16,028 bases of DNA from CAYWNK01 sp047639615. Lineage in GTDB: Bacteria; Planctomycetota; UBA1135; GCA-002686595. Location of the stretch: contig JBLIOL010000099.1 of the NCBI GenBank assembly GCA_047639615.1, positions 1 through 16,028 on the forward strand, in the 5' to 3' direction. Every line of letters starts with the position of its first letter. Position 1 is the stretch's first letter. A program made the translations under genes and the position numbers. The notes beneath the pieces are model-generated. The model worked only from the letters and a program-made list of their open reading frames with translations. It did not search any database and was not told the origin of the DNA. Below, piece after piece: positions 5,703 through 12,996 of this stretch.

Positions 5703-8684
5703 CTAGCGCAACTGCTGGAGGCACAGGTCTCGAATTCGCAATTCGAGACGGTCGTTGGCGTCCTGCAGCTGCTTCAGCTCGACGCCTCCGACCTGCTGCT
5801 GCATGCCGTCCAACTGACTGCGCAGGTACTGATGACGGCGGTACTCATCGATCACCTGGGTCAGGTCATCCTGCTGCGGCGCCTTGCCCGCACCCAGGTT
5901 GCCCGCACGGATCACGAGCGCCAGAAGCTCCTTCGTGTCAGCGTCATTAGCCCAAGCGGGCAGGGAACGCACACGCTGGATCTCGCTCACGAGCAGGTCG
6001 TAGCTGTCGCCCTGCGCGTGGTTCGAGCGGCGCAGTACTTCGCTGAACTGAGCCACGAGCACCGCGCGCTGGAAGCCAGCACTAGCGCTCTCAAAGATGC
6101 CCAGTGCCTGCTTGGAAGCGAGCGTGTGCTCGACCTCCGTGACGCGTGCCTCGTTCGGATCCTTGCCGGCGCCCTTGGGCTCTTTCCAGCGCAGACGAAC
6201 CGTGGCCAAAGGACCAGCATCCGCCGAAACGTCGGAGCCCACGCGCTCGATCTCGAACAGCGCCGTGACCTGGTGCCCCGCACCGATCTCGCCCGCGTCC
6301 ACCGCATCGTTGCGGAAGTCCGCGTCGGCCACAGCCCGGTTCTCGTACCCGATCTGGCGATAGCGCAGCACGCGCGTCGGATCGAACTCCACCTGGATCT
6401 TCACATCGCTGGCGATCGGAATGAAAGCACCCGTGAAGCGCTCCACGATGGCGCGCTCCACAGCCGCGGCGTCATCCACGTAGTCGCAGATCCCATCGCC
6501 CTGGTCCGCCAAGCGCTCCAGGAAGACGTCGTTGTGGTTGCCCATGCCGACGCCGATGGTGTTCAGGTAGATACCTTGGTCGCGGCGGTGCTTAACGTCC
6601 GCCGAGAGCTGGTCCTGGTTGGTCTGGCCCAGATTAGCCACGCCGTCCGAGAGGAACACCACGCGGTTGTGGACGCCCGTCGCCAGGCCCGTAGCAGCCA
6701 ATTCGTAGCCGAGCTTCAAACCCGCCTCCGCGTTGGTGCCACCGTCGGGCTTCAGCGGGAAGATTGCCGCCTCGATCACACCGCGCTGGGCGGCGGAGGT
6801 CATGGGCAGGATCAAGCGCGCTTCGTTACTAAAGGCCACCAGAGCGATGGAATCGCGTGCGTCGAGCTGGCTGACCAGCAGGCGCAGGGCGTGCTTGACC
6901 AATTCCAAGCGCTTGCCCTCCTTCATGGAGCCCGAGGTATCGACCACAAAGGTGATCGCCAGGGGCTGGCGCTCTTCCCGAGAGACTTCCTTACCGCGCA
7001 CCGTGACGCGCATCATCCAGCGCGAGTCGGAGCCACCAAAAGGGCTCGGGGCGAGCTCGGTCGTGACCGCAAAGGTCTCCTCCGCCGGCGCCGGCATATC
7101 CGGTTTGAAAGCATTGACGAACTCCTCCGTGCGGATCTGCTCCTTACTCGGCAGCACGCCGTCCACCAGGTAGCGACGCGCCAGGGTGTAGCTAGCCGTA
7201 TCCACGTCAGCCGCGAAGGTCGCCAGCTTGTCCTGACTGGAGAACACGTAGGGGTTGTCCCCCCAGAAGCGGAAGTACATATCCCGCGGCCGCTCGTTCT
7301 GCACGGGCTGGCAGTGAGCGATCCACTGGTCAGCCAGACGACGGGCTCGTTCCTCGAGAGATAGTCCACGCGACTTATCCGCTGACCTCAGCCGGACTCC
7401 ATCCGCTCCTTCATCATAGAAGCCACCAAGGGCCTCTTCGGATGCCTCTTCCTCCTCGTCACCGCCGCCATAGCCCAGCGCTCCCAGCCTTTGCTGCAGC
7501 TCGGCCTTCTTTCGCGCCTCGCTATTCGGTGCTGACTTAGTCGTCCTTCCTCTCTCGCTCCGCGGAAGCTCCCGAGCAGGGGCCCTCGTCGCGGCAACGG
7601 TTCCCAAGTCCAGACGCGTGCGAGTCGACTCCGCCGGAGGAGCCGCCGCTCCCGTCACGGCTGTGGTGGTCGTGGCTAGCCGACCGGCAGTGAATTCCCC
7701 AGGGGCCCCCTTCTGGACCGAAGACAACCCCAAGGAGAGACGGCTGGCCTGCCCATCGCGGGCCGGCGCGCCAGGCCCCGGCGAGGAGGGGCCACTCGTG
7801 CCCGGGGGGGGCACATCGCCCGGACCCCTGTAGCTACCACTGCCGCCGCCGCCAAGACCCGTAGGCGCTGAGACCTTGCCGACAAAGTCCTTCTTGGCTC
7901 TCTGCTCAGCCAGCTTGGACCAAACGTTAGCATCGGGAAGAATGAGTTCTGGACTCGAAGGAACCTGAACCTCCCGCCCTAGGGCAGCCAAGCCGTCCGT
8001 CGGCGCACTTGCCGTCGGCATGCTTGTCGCCGCCAGGGAGAGGAGTCGCTTATCGTGCAGATCGAGCGACGGGTCGGCCTCCTGTGAGTTGGTCTTCCGC
8101 TTCATCAACTGGGGCAGGCTGGACGGGTTGAATCCACTGCTGGCGCTACTCTCAAGGTTCGGATCAATCACGATCTCGCCGGACCCCTTGAAGAACAGCT
8201 CGCCGTTCAAATCGGCTGCGCCTGCTTCGGTTGCCTCGTACCTTGCGACAGTCGCCTCCGGTTCCCCGCTCAGAGTGCGGTTCTGCAAGAAGGCCAAGGT
8301 TCCCCCTGTAAGCACCAGGCTCGCCGCCGCAAGCCGTCCAGCGTTGTTGAAGATGCCCTGCAGTAAGGCGCCCCGCTTGAGGGGCGGCGCCACTGTGCTC
8401 AGCTTGGGTCCCGCGGCCTGGGCCGTCAGGGTTGCCATAGCCGTGGCAGAGAGGCGCGGTGCGGAGCTAGCGCTCGCGACTTGCTGGCCGCGCACTAGGC
8501 CGATGGTGTCGCGCAAGCTCTCGAGCTCGGCGCTCAGCTCCGCGTCCGCAGCCAAGGCCGTCTCCAGCTCGGCGCGCTCAGGCGCGTCCAACTCGTCGAA
8601 CAGGTACGCACACAGCTGGGCCGTGCGTCGTTCTTCCGGGGTCGTGGGGCCTTCGCCCGCGTCAAAGTCGTTTAGGTTCATCAC
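5703..8684 (-). CDS. Membrane-anchored anti-sigma-like / YfbK-type von Willebrand A protein
   Basis: A 993-residue protein in four parts. Residues 20-66 (LCAYLFDELDAPERAELETAL...) resemble the helical N-terminus of anti-sigma factors without a clear zinc motif. One membrane helix lies near 117-134. Residues 140-460 are a Gly/Pro/Ser-rich, low-complexity linker. About 468-540 is the vWF-A-associated N-terminal domain of YfbK proteins (NPYVFSSQDKLATFAADVDTASYTLARRYL). The vWA domain at about 575-755 has a complete MIDAS D582-T-S-G-S586, with further metal-site candidates T650 and D680. A DUF3520-like domain follows, and the last 50 residues are predicted helical or coiled. The N-terminus should be cytoplasmic and the vWA part extracytoplasmic. 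The gene starts by a 4-base ATGA overlap with the ECF sigma gene, so it is likely that factor's membrane regulator (inference). The C8 tract in the linker is a possible slippage site. Confidence 0.88.
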   Translation of the reverse strand: MMNLNDFDAGEGPTTPEERRTAQLCAYLFDELDAPERAELETALAADAELSAELESLRDTIGLVRGQQVASASSAPRLSATAMATLTAQAAGPKLSTVAPPLKRGALLQGIFNNAGRLAAASLVLTGGTLAFLQNRTLSGEPEATVARYEATEAGAADLNGELFFKGSGEIVIDPNLESSASSGFNPSSLPQLMKRKTNSQEADPSLDLHDKRLLSLAATSMPTASAPTDGLAALGREVQVPSSPELILPDANVWSKLAEQRAKKDFVGKVSAPTGLGGGGSGSYRGPGDVPPPGTSGPSSPGPGAPARDGQASRLSLGLSSVQKGAPGEFTAGRLATTTTAVTGAAAPPAESTRTRLDLGTVAATRAPARELPRSERGRTTKSAPNSEARKKAELQQRLGALGYGGGDEEEEASEEALGGFYDEGADGVRLRSADKSRGLSLEERARRLADQWIAHCQPVQNERPRDMYFRFWGDNPYVFSSQDKLATFAADVDTASYTLARRYLVDGVLPSKEQIRTEEFVNAFKPDMPAPAEETFAVTTELAPSPFGGSDSRWMMRVTVRGKEVSREERQPLAITFVVDTSGSMKEGKRLELVKHALRLLVSQLDARDSIALVAFSNEARLILPMTSAAQRGVIEAAIFPLKPDGGTNAEAGLKLGYELAATGLATGVHNRVVFLSDGVANLGQTNQDQLSADVKHRRDQGIYLNTIGVGMGNHNDVFLERLADQGDGICDYVDDAAAVERAIVERFTGAFIPIASDVKIQVEFDPTRVLRYRQIGYENRAVADADFRNDAVDAGEIGAGHQVTALFEIERVGSDVSADAGPLATVRLRWKEPKGAGKDPNEARVTEVEHTLASKQALGIFESASAGFQRAVLVAQFSEVLRRSNHAQGDSYDLLVSEIQRVRSLPAWANDADTKELLALVIRAGNLGAGKAPQQDDLTQVIDEYRRHQYLRSQLDGMQQQVGGVELKQLQDANDRLELRIRDLCLQQLR
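7804..7811. repeat. G8 homopolymer tract inside the vWA gene
   Basis: Eight G on the plus strand (eight C in the coding sense) encode the D-V-P-P-P-G linker. With its flanks (GTGCCC before, CAC after) it can also fold as a 6-bp stem. A one-base slip here would truncate the protein ahead of the vWA domain. Confidence 0.5.
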
Positions 8685-9259
8685 GCATCTCCTCGCACTA
8701 AGGGGGCCAACTCCAGGGACAAAGCTTTCAAGCCAACGCTCACGAGCCAGCCGACGGTGCCGACCTTCTTGCCCGTGATCTCCGCGATCTCGCGGTAGCT
8801 CTTGTCGCCGAAGAGGCGCAGCACGAGCACCTCACGTTGGGACTGGGGAAGGCCATCGATGCGTGCTTCCACGGCGGCCTGGGTGTCGGAAGCTTCGACC
8901 GCGGCGAGACCGCCGGCGGTGACTTCTGGAGAGGCGGCGCTTTGCTCGCGTCGCCTCCGGCGTGTTTCTGATCGGGCGAGGTCCATGCAGAGATTTCTCG
9001 TGACGGTGTGAAGCCAGGCAGCCAGGTGTCCGTGCTGGGCCTCGGGATCCACACGGACCCCAGGCGGCAGCTCCGGCGGCGCCTGCGCGAGCTTCATCAA
9101 GGCTTCCTGCACCACGTCCTCAAAGCTCGAACCAGGCCCCAATACGCCGCGGGCATGCCGCAGCAGGGGGCCCTGGAAGCGTTCGACCAGCGCGGTAAAG
9201 GCACGGACATCCCCGGAACGGTGTCGTTCCAGCAGAGTTCCGGTGGGCTCATGCGCCAT
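8681..9259 (-). CDS. ECF-type RNA polymerase sigma factor
   Basis: A 192-residue sigma-70 family factor with regions 2 and 4 only. Region 2 spans about 10-70 (DVRAFTALVERFQGPLLRHARG, then SSFEDVVQEALMKLAQ). After a short linker with HTVTRNLCMDLARSETRRRRR comes region 4 (GLPQSQREVLVLRLFGDKSYREIAEITGKK), whose helix-turn-helix ends VGTVGWLVSVGLKAL. This is the standard extracytoplasmic-function layout. It would direct RNA polymerase to a specific promoter class, probably including its own operon. I chose ATG 9259 because AGGA lies 7 bases upstream; ATG 9289 (ten codons earlier) has no such site but cannot be excluded. The stop overlaps the start of the vWA protein by 4 bases, so the pair is translationally coupled. 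It is divergent from the agmatinase gene across about 108 bases. Confidence 0.93.
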   Translation of the reverse strand: MAHEPTGTLLERHRSGDVRAFTALVERFQGPLLRHARGVLGPGSSFEDVVQEALMKLAQAPPELPPGVRVDPEAQHGHLAAWLHTVTRNLCMDLARSETRRRRREQSAASPEVTAGGLAAVEASDTQAAVEARIDGLPQSQREVLVLRLFGDKSYREIAEITGKKVGTVGWLVSVGLKALSLELAPLVRGDA

Positions 9260-9266
9260 CGATGGG

Positions 9267-9270
9267 TCCT
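9267..9270 (-). promoter_or_regulatory. Ribosome binding site that decides the sigma factor start
   Basis: AGGA on the minus strand, 7 bases before ATG 9259. The alternative upstream ATG at 9289 has no comparable site, so the shorter protein is favoured. Confidence 0.5.
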
Positions 9271-9367
9271 GGGCAGGGGTCTTGATCATTGACTCGTGCA
9301 GTTCAAACGCCGTCCCCGGCCGGCTTCTTGGGAGGAATCTCAGCTAATCCACCTTACCGTACCCCCC

Positions 9368-10411
9368 ATGAGCGCTCCCTTCGATCCTGACGACGCGGCT
9401 GCCCCCGGCAGTGGCATCTTTGGCCTGGAATGCGGCCCGGACGAGGCCCGCGTCCAGATCCTGGCGGTGCCCTTCGATGCCACCACGTCCTACCGCCGCG
9501 GAGCCGCCTGGGGCCCCGCGGCCGTGGCCGCCGCCAGCCACCAGGTCGAGCTCTACGACCGGCACTTCGGCAAGCCCTATGAAGCGGGCATCTGGCTCGA
9601 ACCGGACGACGGCCGCATCGCCGCGTGGAATGCCGAAGCGCGCGCCCTGGCGGAGCCGATCCTGGAGCGCGGCGGCCGCATCGACGATGACCCACAGCTA
9701 GCCGAGGACCTAGCGCGCGTGGACGCCCTCGGCGAGGCCCTCAACGAGCACGTGCAAGCCTGGTCCGAGGGCGTGCTCGACGCCGATGGCCTGCCCTTCG
9801 TGCTCGGCGGCGACCACGCCGTGCCCTACGGCAACCTGGCCGCCTGCGCCGCGCGCTACCCCGAGCTCGGCGTGCTGCACATAGACGCCCACGCCGACCT
9901 GCGCCCGGCCTACGAGGGCTTCCGCTGGTCGCACGCCTCGATCCTCTACAACGCCCTCGAGCAACTGGACGGCATCACCCAAGTGCTGCAGGTGGGCCTG
10001 CGCGATCTTGGCCAGGGCGAGCTGCGCCGCATCCGCCTCGACGAGCGCCTCAGCACCGTCTTTGACGACGACTGGTCCCGCGCGCGCATGAACGCCGAGC
10101 CCTTAGCGCCGCTCGTACGCAGCGCCATTGAAGCCCTACCGCAAGACGTCTACGTCACCATCGACATCGACGGCCTCGAGCCCGCCCTCTGTCCGCATAC
10201 GGGCACGCCCGTGCCCGGCGGGCTGAGCTGGGCCGAGTGCATCCTCTGGCTGGAGGAGCTCGTGGCTAGCGGCCGCCGCATCGTCGGCGCCGACTTGGTG
10301 GAAGTCAGCCCCGGCTCAGCACCAGATCAAGCCGGCGAATCCTGGGATGCCGTAGTCGGCGCCCGCTTGCTCTACAAACTCATCGGCGCGGCGCTAGGAT
10401 CCAAGGCATGA
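9368..10411 (+). CDS. Agmatinase/arginase family ureohydrolase
   Basis: A 347-residue enzyme with all six manganese ligands of the ureohydrolase family: H150 in GGDH, D173, H175 and D177 in IDAHAD, and D266 and D268 in TIDIDGLEP. SHAS at 188-191 and the C-terminal GADLVEVSP are also typical. The family hydrolyses guanidino groups (arginine, agmatine, formiminoglutamate or guanidinobutyrate) using a binuclear Mn centre; agmatinase (agmatine to putrescine plus urea) is the most likely activity but substrate residues cannot be assigned. It is about 40 residues longer than a typical bacterial SpeB, mostly from an acidic insertion around 75-140. I used ATG 9368; the frame stays open from GTG 9296, but those residues do not look like the family. 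No Shine-Dalgarno precedes the ATG, so it may be leaderless. The stop overlaps the next start by 4 bases (ATGA). Confidence 0.88.
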   Translation: MSAPFDPDDAAAPGSGIFGLECGPDEARVQILAVPFDATTSYRRGAAWGPAAVAAASHQVELYDRHFGKPYEAGIWLEPDDGRIAAWNAEARALAEPILERGGRIDDDPQLAEDLARVDALGEALNEHVQAWSEGVLDADGLPFVLGGDHAVPYGNLAACAARYPELGVLHIDAHADLRPAYEGFRWSHASILYNALEQLDGITQVLQVGLRDLGQGELRRIRLDERLSTVFDDDWSRARMNAEPLAPLVRSAIEALPQDVYVTIDIDGLEPALCPHTGTPVPGGLSWAECILWLEELVASGRRIVGADLVEVSPGSAPDQAGESWDAVVGARLLYKLIGAALGSKA

Positions 10412-11064
10412 ACATGCCGGGGTTGAAGCAGAAGCTCACAGATGCCGAGCTCAAAGAAGTCCACACCGTCCTCAACCAGGGCACCGAGGGGCTTGAGTCA
10501 GGGGAGCTGGACGGATTCCTGACAGCCATCTGTACGGCCCCGGGCACCCTGGACCCCGACCTGTGGCTGGCGATCGTCTTTGGCGATTTCGAGTTCCAGA
10601 GTGAAGCGGATTCTACCCGCTTCATCGGCCTCATCCTGCGGCGCTACAACGAGGTCGTAGAGCACTTGGCCAAGGAGGGTGCTGCCTGGCCTTCGGCCTC
10701 CATGGACGATGACGAGGCCGCGGAGTGGTGCAGTGGCTACATGCAAGGCGTGCGGGAAGACCCGTCCTGGATGGAGGACGATGAAGCGGTCGCCTACAGC
10801 ATCTCGATCGCGGTCTTAGCCGGTGAATTCGACCTGGTCGGAGAAGAGGACGCGGATGGCAACATCATCGAGGATGTGACGCCGCACCTCATTCAGTATC
10901 GGACCGAGCTGCCCGAAATCGTGCGCTTGCTCGACGACTACTGGGAAGAGGCGCGGGAGCTTGAGGCGAACAAGTCCATGCCCGCCATCTCCACCAAGCA
11001 AGACCGCAACGCCCCATGCCCCTGCGGCAGCGGCCGCAAGCACAAAAAGTGCTGCGGGAAGTAG
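10408..11064 (+). CDS. UPF0149 (YecA-like) protein with C-terminal SEC-C zinc motif
   Basis: A 218-residue acidic protein. Residues about 10-175 match the UPF0149/YecA domain: a start near LTDAELKEVHTVL, the segment LESGELDGFLTAICTAPG, and EWCSGYMQGV further on. It ends in the SEC-C motif NAPCPCGSGRKHKKCCGK at 201-218, with zinc ligands C204, C206, C215 and C216 (or a neighbour), as found at the SecA C-terminus. SEC-C containing YecA-like proteins are thought to bind ribosomes or SecA-related partners, but the exact role is unsettled. The ATG overlaps the agmatinase stop (ATGA), so the two are coupled. A hairpin block follows directly. Confidence 0.9.
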   Translation: MNMPGLKQKLTDAELKEVHTVLNQGTEGLESGELDGFLTAICTAPGTLDPDLWLAIVFGDFEFQSEADSTRFIGLILRRYNEVVEHLAKEGAAWPSASMDDDEAAEWCSGYMQGVREDPSWMEDDEAVAYSISIAVLAGEFDLVGEEDADGNIIEDVTPHLIQYRTELPEIVRLLDDYWEEARELEANKSMPAISTKQDRNAPCPCGSGRKHKKCCGK

Positions 11065-11066
11065 CC

Positions 11067-11116
11067 CCTCCCCCCGGCCAAGAGCCCTGCGGCTCCTCTG
11101 CGCCAAGAAGGGGAGG
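11067..11116 (+). terminator. Nested hairpin after the SEC-C gene
   Basis: CCTCCCC at 11067-11073 pairs with GGGGAGG at 11110-11116, and inside it GAGCC 11082-11086 pairs with GGCTC 11091-11095. It begins 3 bases after the TAG of the rightward UPF0149/SEC-C gene. There is no T-run. A transcription stop is plausible but unproven. Confidence 0.4.
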
Positions 11117-11118
11117 AA

Positions 11119-11206
11119 GGTGCCTGGCTAACGTCTGTCGTCTACGAGGGGAGAAACAGCTTGGCCGAAGCCAAGGACGCAGGACGACAGACGTGAGCCA
11201 GGCACC
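11119..11206. repeat. Long near-perfect inverted repeat (MITE/REP-like or bidirectional terminator)
   Basis: The arms 11119-11142 and 11183-11206 are 24 bases each and complementary at 23 positions (only one A versus C difference). The 40-base centre holds its own hairpin, CTTGGC 11160-11165 and GCCAAG 11170-11175 around CGAA. The right arm ends at the base next to the stop codon of the leftward antiporter gene. The place, between two convergent genes, fits a bidirectional terminator. The exact long arms that open with GGTGCCTGGC resemble small mobile or REP-like palindromes of GC-rich genomes. No clear target duplication is seen at the ends. Confidence 0.75.
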
Positions 11207-12178
11207 CTACAGCAGCTTGCCGTCTAGGAAGAGGTAGGCCATGTAGGCCACGTAGCCGCTGAGCAGCACCGAGGCCTGCAAGCGACCGAACTTCTTGCCC
11301 AGGTAGAGCGGCATGCCGATCAACGCTAGGCAGAAAGCGCCGTTGACCCACAGATCGCGGTCTTGCAAGGCAGCCAAGCTGGCGGGGTCGAGCTCGATCG
11401 GACGGATCATGGCCGCGATCCCGAGCACCCCCAGCGTGTTGAACACATTGCTGCCGAGCACGTTGCCGAGCCCAAGCCCAGCGTGCCCGCGGCGCGCGCT
11501 GCCGATGCCGGCGGCGAGTTCGGGTAGCGACGTTCCCACCGCGAAGATGGTCAAGCCAATGACCGCCTGGGAGATACCGAAGCGCGTGGCGATGCCCTCG
11601 CCCCCATACATGATGCAGCGTGCGCCGACGGCGATCACGACACTGCCCATGAGCACGGCCCGGCCCGGCTTCTTGATGCTGTGCGCAGCGACCTCTTCCT
11701 GATCGCCCATGGCATCCTCCTTATTGCGCGGCGCCATGAAGAGCAGCACCTCGTACAGGGCAAAAGCACCCAGAAGGATGCCCGCGTCCTGACGGTCGAG
11801 CGCGCCATCCCAGGCCAGGAAGGTGAGCAAACCTAAGGAAGCGAAGAGCCAGAAGATCTCGCGACGCCCAATGCCCTGCAGCAGTACCCGCGGCAGGATC
11901 AGGGCAGTCACACCCAGCACCAGACCGATGTTGGCCACGTTCGATCCCAGCACCGTGCCCAGGGCCGCGCCAGCCTTGCCCGTGTACGAGGCATAGCTCA
12001 CCACCACAATCTCCGGCATCGAGGTGCCCCAGGCGATGACCGTCAGGCCGATGATGGTGGCGTCCATGCCCCAGCGCTGGGCCAGGCCCACGCCGCCGTC
12101 GACCAGGGTATCGGCGCCTTTGGAGAGCAGCACGAAGCCGAGCAGCAGGACTACTATTTCGATGAGGAGCGGGTTCAC
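11207..12178 (-). CDS. CaCA-family Ca2+/cation antiporter (YrbG-like)
   Basis: A 323-residue integral membrane protein, the usual length for prokaryotic sodium/calcium exchanger family members. The two inverted alpha repeats are plain. The first has GTSMPE at 51-56 followed by GTVLGSNVANIG at about 74-85. The second has GTSLPE at 215-220 followed by GNVLGSNVFNTLG at about 238-250. The Glu of each GTSxPE motif is the ion-binding residue in the family. The cytoplasmic loop between the halves (about 150-172) is charged and holds NKEDAMGDQEE. About ten membrane helices are expected. The frame is open to an ATG at 12289, but this would cover the start of the divergent amidotransferase gene. I prefer GTG 12178, where hydrophobic helix 1 (LLIEIVVLLLGFVLL) starts. 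No Shine-Dalgarno is seen. The ion specificity (Ca2+ with Na+, K+ or H+) is not readable. Confidence 0.88.
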   Translation of the reverse strand: MNPLLIEIVVLLLGFVLLSKGADTLVDGGVGLAQRWGMDATIIGLTVIAWGTSMPEIVVVSYASYTGKAGAALGTVLGSNVANIGLVLGVTALILPRVLLQGIGRREIFWLFASLGLLTFLAWDGALDRQDAGILLGAFALYEVLLFMAPRNKEDAMGDQEEVAAHSIKKPGRAVLMGSVVIAVGARCIMYGGEGIATRFGISQAVIGLTIFAVGTSLPELAAGIGSARRGHAGLGLGNVLGSNVFNTLGVLGIAAMIRPIELDPASLAALQDRDLWVNGAFCLALIGMPLYLGKKFGRLQASVLLSGYVAYMAYLFLDGKLL

Positions 12179-12201
12179 GGGGACCGGTGTAGCGCATCGC
12201 T

Positions 12202-12229
12202 GGTACGGATGCAGAGGAATCGGTACGGA
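12202..12229. promoter_or_regulatory. Direct repeat in the divergent antiporter/amidotransferase promoter region
   Basis: GGTACGGA occurs at 12202-12209 and again at 12222-12229, exactly 20 bases apart and so on the same face of the helix. The region between the two divergent starts is only about 101 bases. A dimeric regulator site is possible. No -35/-10 pair can be named with confidence. Confidence 0.3.
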
Positions 12230-12279
12230 AAACCCTCGCGAGCATTCAGTAGAGCGCTCCAAGGCCCACAATCGAGCCC

Positions 12280-12996
12280 ATGCGCGCACCCATCATTGCG
12301 ATCAACGGCCTACTCCTCGAGAAGCCCAAACGCCGACTGGCCGTGGATGAGCGCTATACCGAGGCCATTCTGGACGCCGGCGGCCTGCCTCTGGTGCTGC
12401 CCCCGATCCTGAGCGCAGCCCAGGTGACGGCCTACCTGGCCCGGGTGGACGGCCTGTTGATGACCGGCGGGGACGACTTCGATACGGAATGCCTGGGCCT
12501 GGGGCCGATCCACCCGGAGGCCGACCTGACGCCTGCGGACAAGCAGGCCAGCGACCTAGCCCTCACCAAAGCCGCCCTCAAGGCCCAAATACCCGTCCTA
12601 GGCATCTGCTACGGCATGCAGCTCATGGGCCTGAACGCCGGCGCAGGCTTCCTCCAACACCTGCCAGAGGACCGCCCAGAGGCCGGAAATCATGCTGGCG
12701 GGGTGGAGCACACGGTCCAGGTGGAACGCGGCTCGAAACTGGAAGCCTTGGTGGGGCTAGACCCACTGCCCGTGATTTCACGTCATCATCAAGCCTTGGC
12801 CCACGTACCCGCCCCCTGGCAGGTCGTCGCTAGGGACCCCAGCGGCCTGATCGAAGCCATCGAACATCCGGGCATGCCCTTCGCCATTGGAGTCCAATGG
12901 CACCCCGAGCTGTCCCCGAGCACCAGCCCCCACGGGCGCCTAATCGAAGCCCTGTGCACAGCCTCGGAAGCTGCCGCCTGCGCTCCGCTGTCATGA
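12280..12996 (+). CDS. Class I glutamine amidotransferase, peptidase C26 (PuuD-like gamma-glutamyl hydrolase)
   Basis: A 238-residue protein with the class I amidotransferase fold and an intact triad: nucleophile C110 in GICYGMQ, H208 and E210 in GVQWHPE. DGLLMTGGDD at 58-66 and SRHHQAL at 167-173 are the segments expected in the C26 branch, which includes gamma-glutamyl-gamma-aminobutyrate hydrolase (PuuD) and relatives cleaving gamma-glutamyl amides. A real role in putrescine breakdown is only inference, since no other puu gene is here. The start ATG 12280 gives the usual MRAPIIAING strand. The protein ends in an Ala-rich tail. The stop overlaps the start of the next gene by ATGA. Its promoter lies in the short divergent region with the antiporter gene. 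Confidence 0.88.
   Translation: MRAPIIAINGLLLEKPKRRLAVDERYTEAILDAGGLPLVLPPILSAAQVTAYLARVDGLLMTGGDDFDTECLGLGPIHPEADLTPADKQASDLALTKAALKAQIPVLGICYGMQLMGLNAGAGFLQHLPEDRPEAGNHAGGVEHTVQVERGSKLEALVGLDPLPVISRHHQALAHVPAPWQVVARDPSGLIEAIEHPGMPFAIGVQWHPELSPSTSPHGRLIEALCTASEAAACAPLS

Noticed and set aside
5649..7364. A 571-codon open frame opposite the vWA gene
   Set aside because: It lies antisense to the conserved vWA and DUF3520 regions, and the product looks like no known family.
9296..9367. A GTG start for the agmatinase, 24 codons upstream
   Set aside because: The added residues are Arg/Pro-rich and unlike the family N-terminus, and they reach into the sigma factor promoter region.
11065..11206. 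A tRNA or small structured RNA gene in the gap
   Set aside because: No cloverleaf or TPsiC-like signal is seen. The symmetry is explained by inverted repeats.
12179..12289. A longer N-terminus of the antiporter from ATG 12289
   Set aside because: It would cover the start of the divergent amidotransferase gene and precedes the first membrane helix with unrelated residues.
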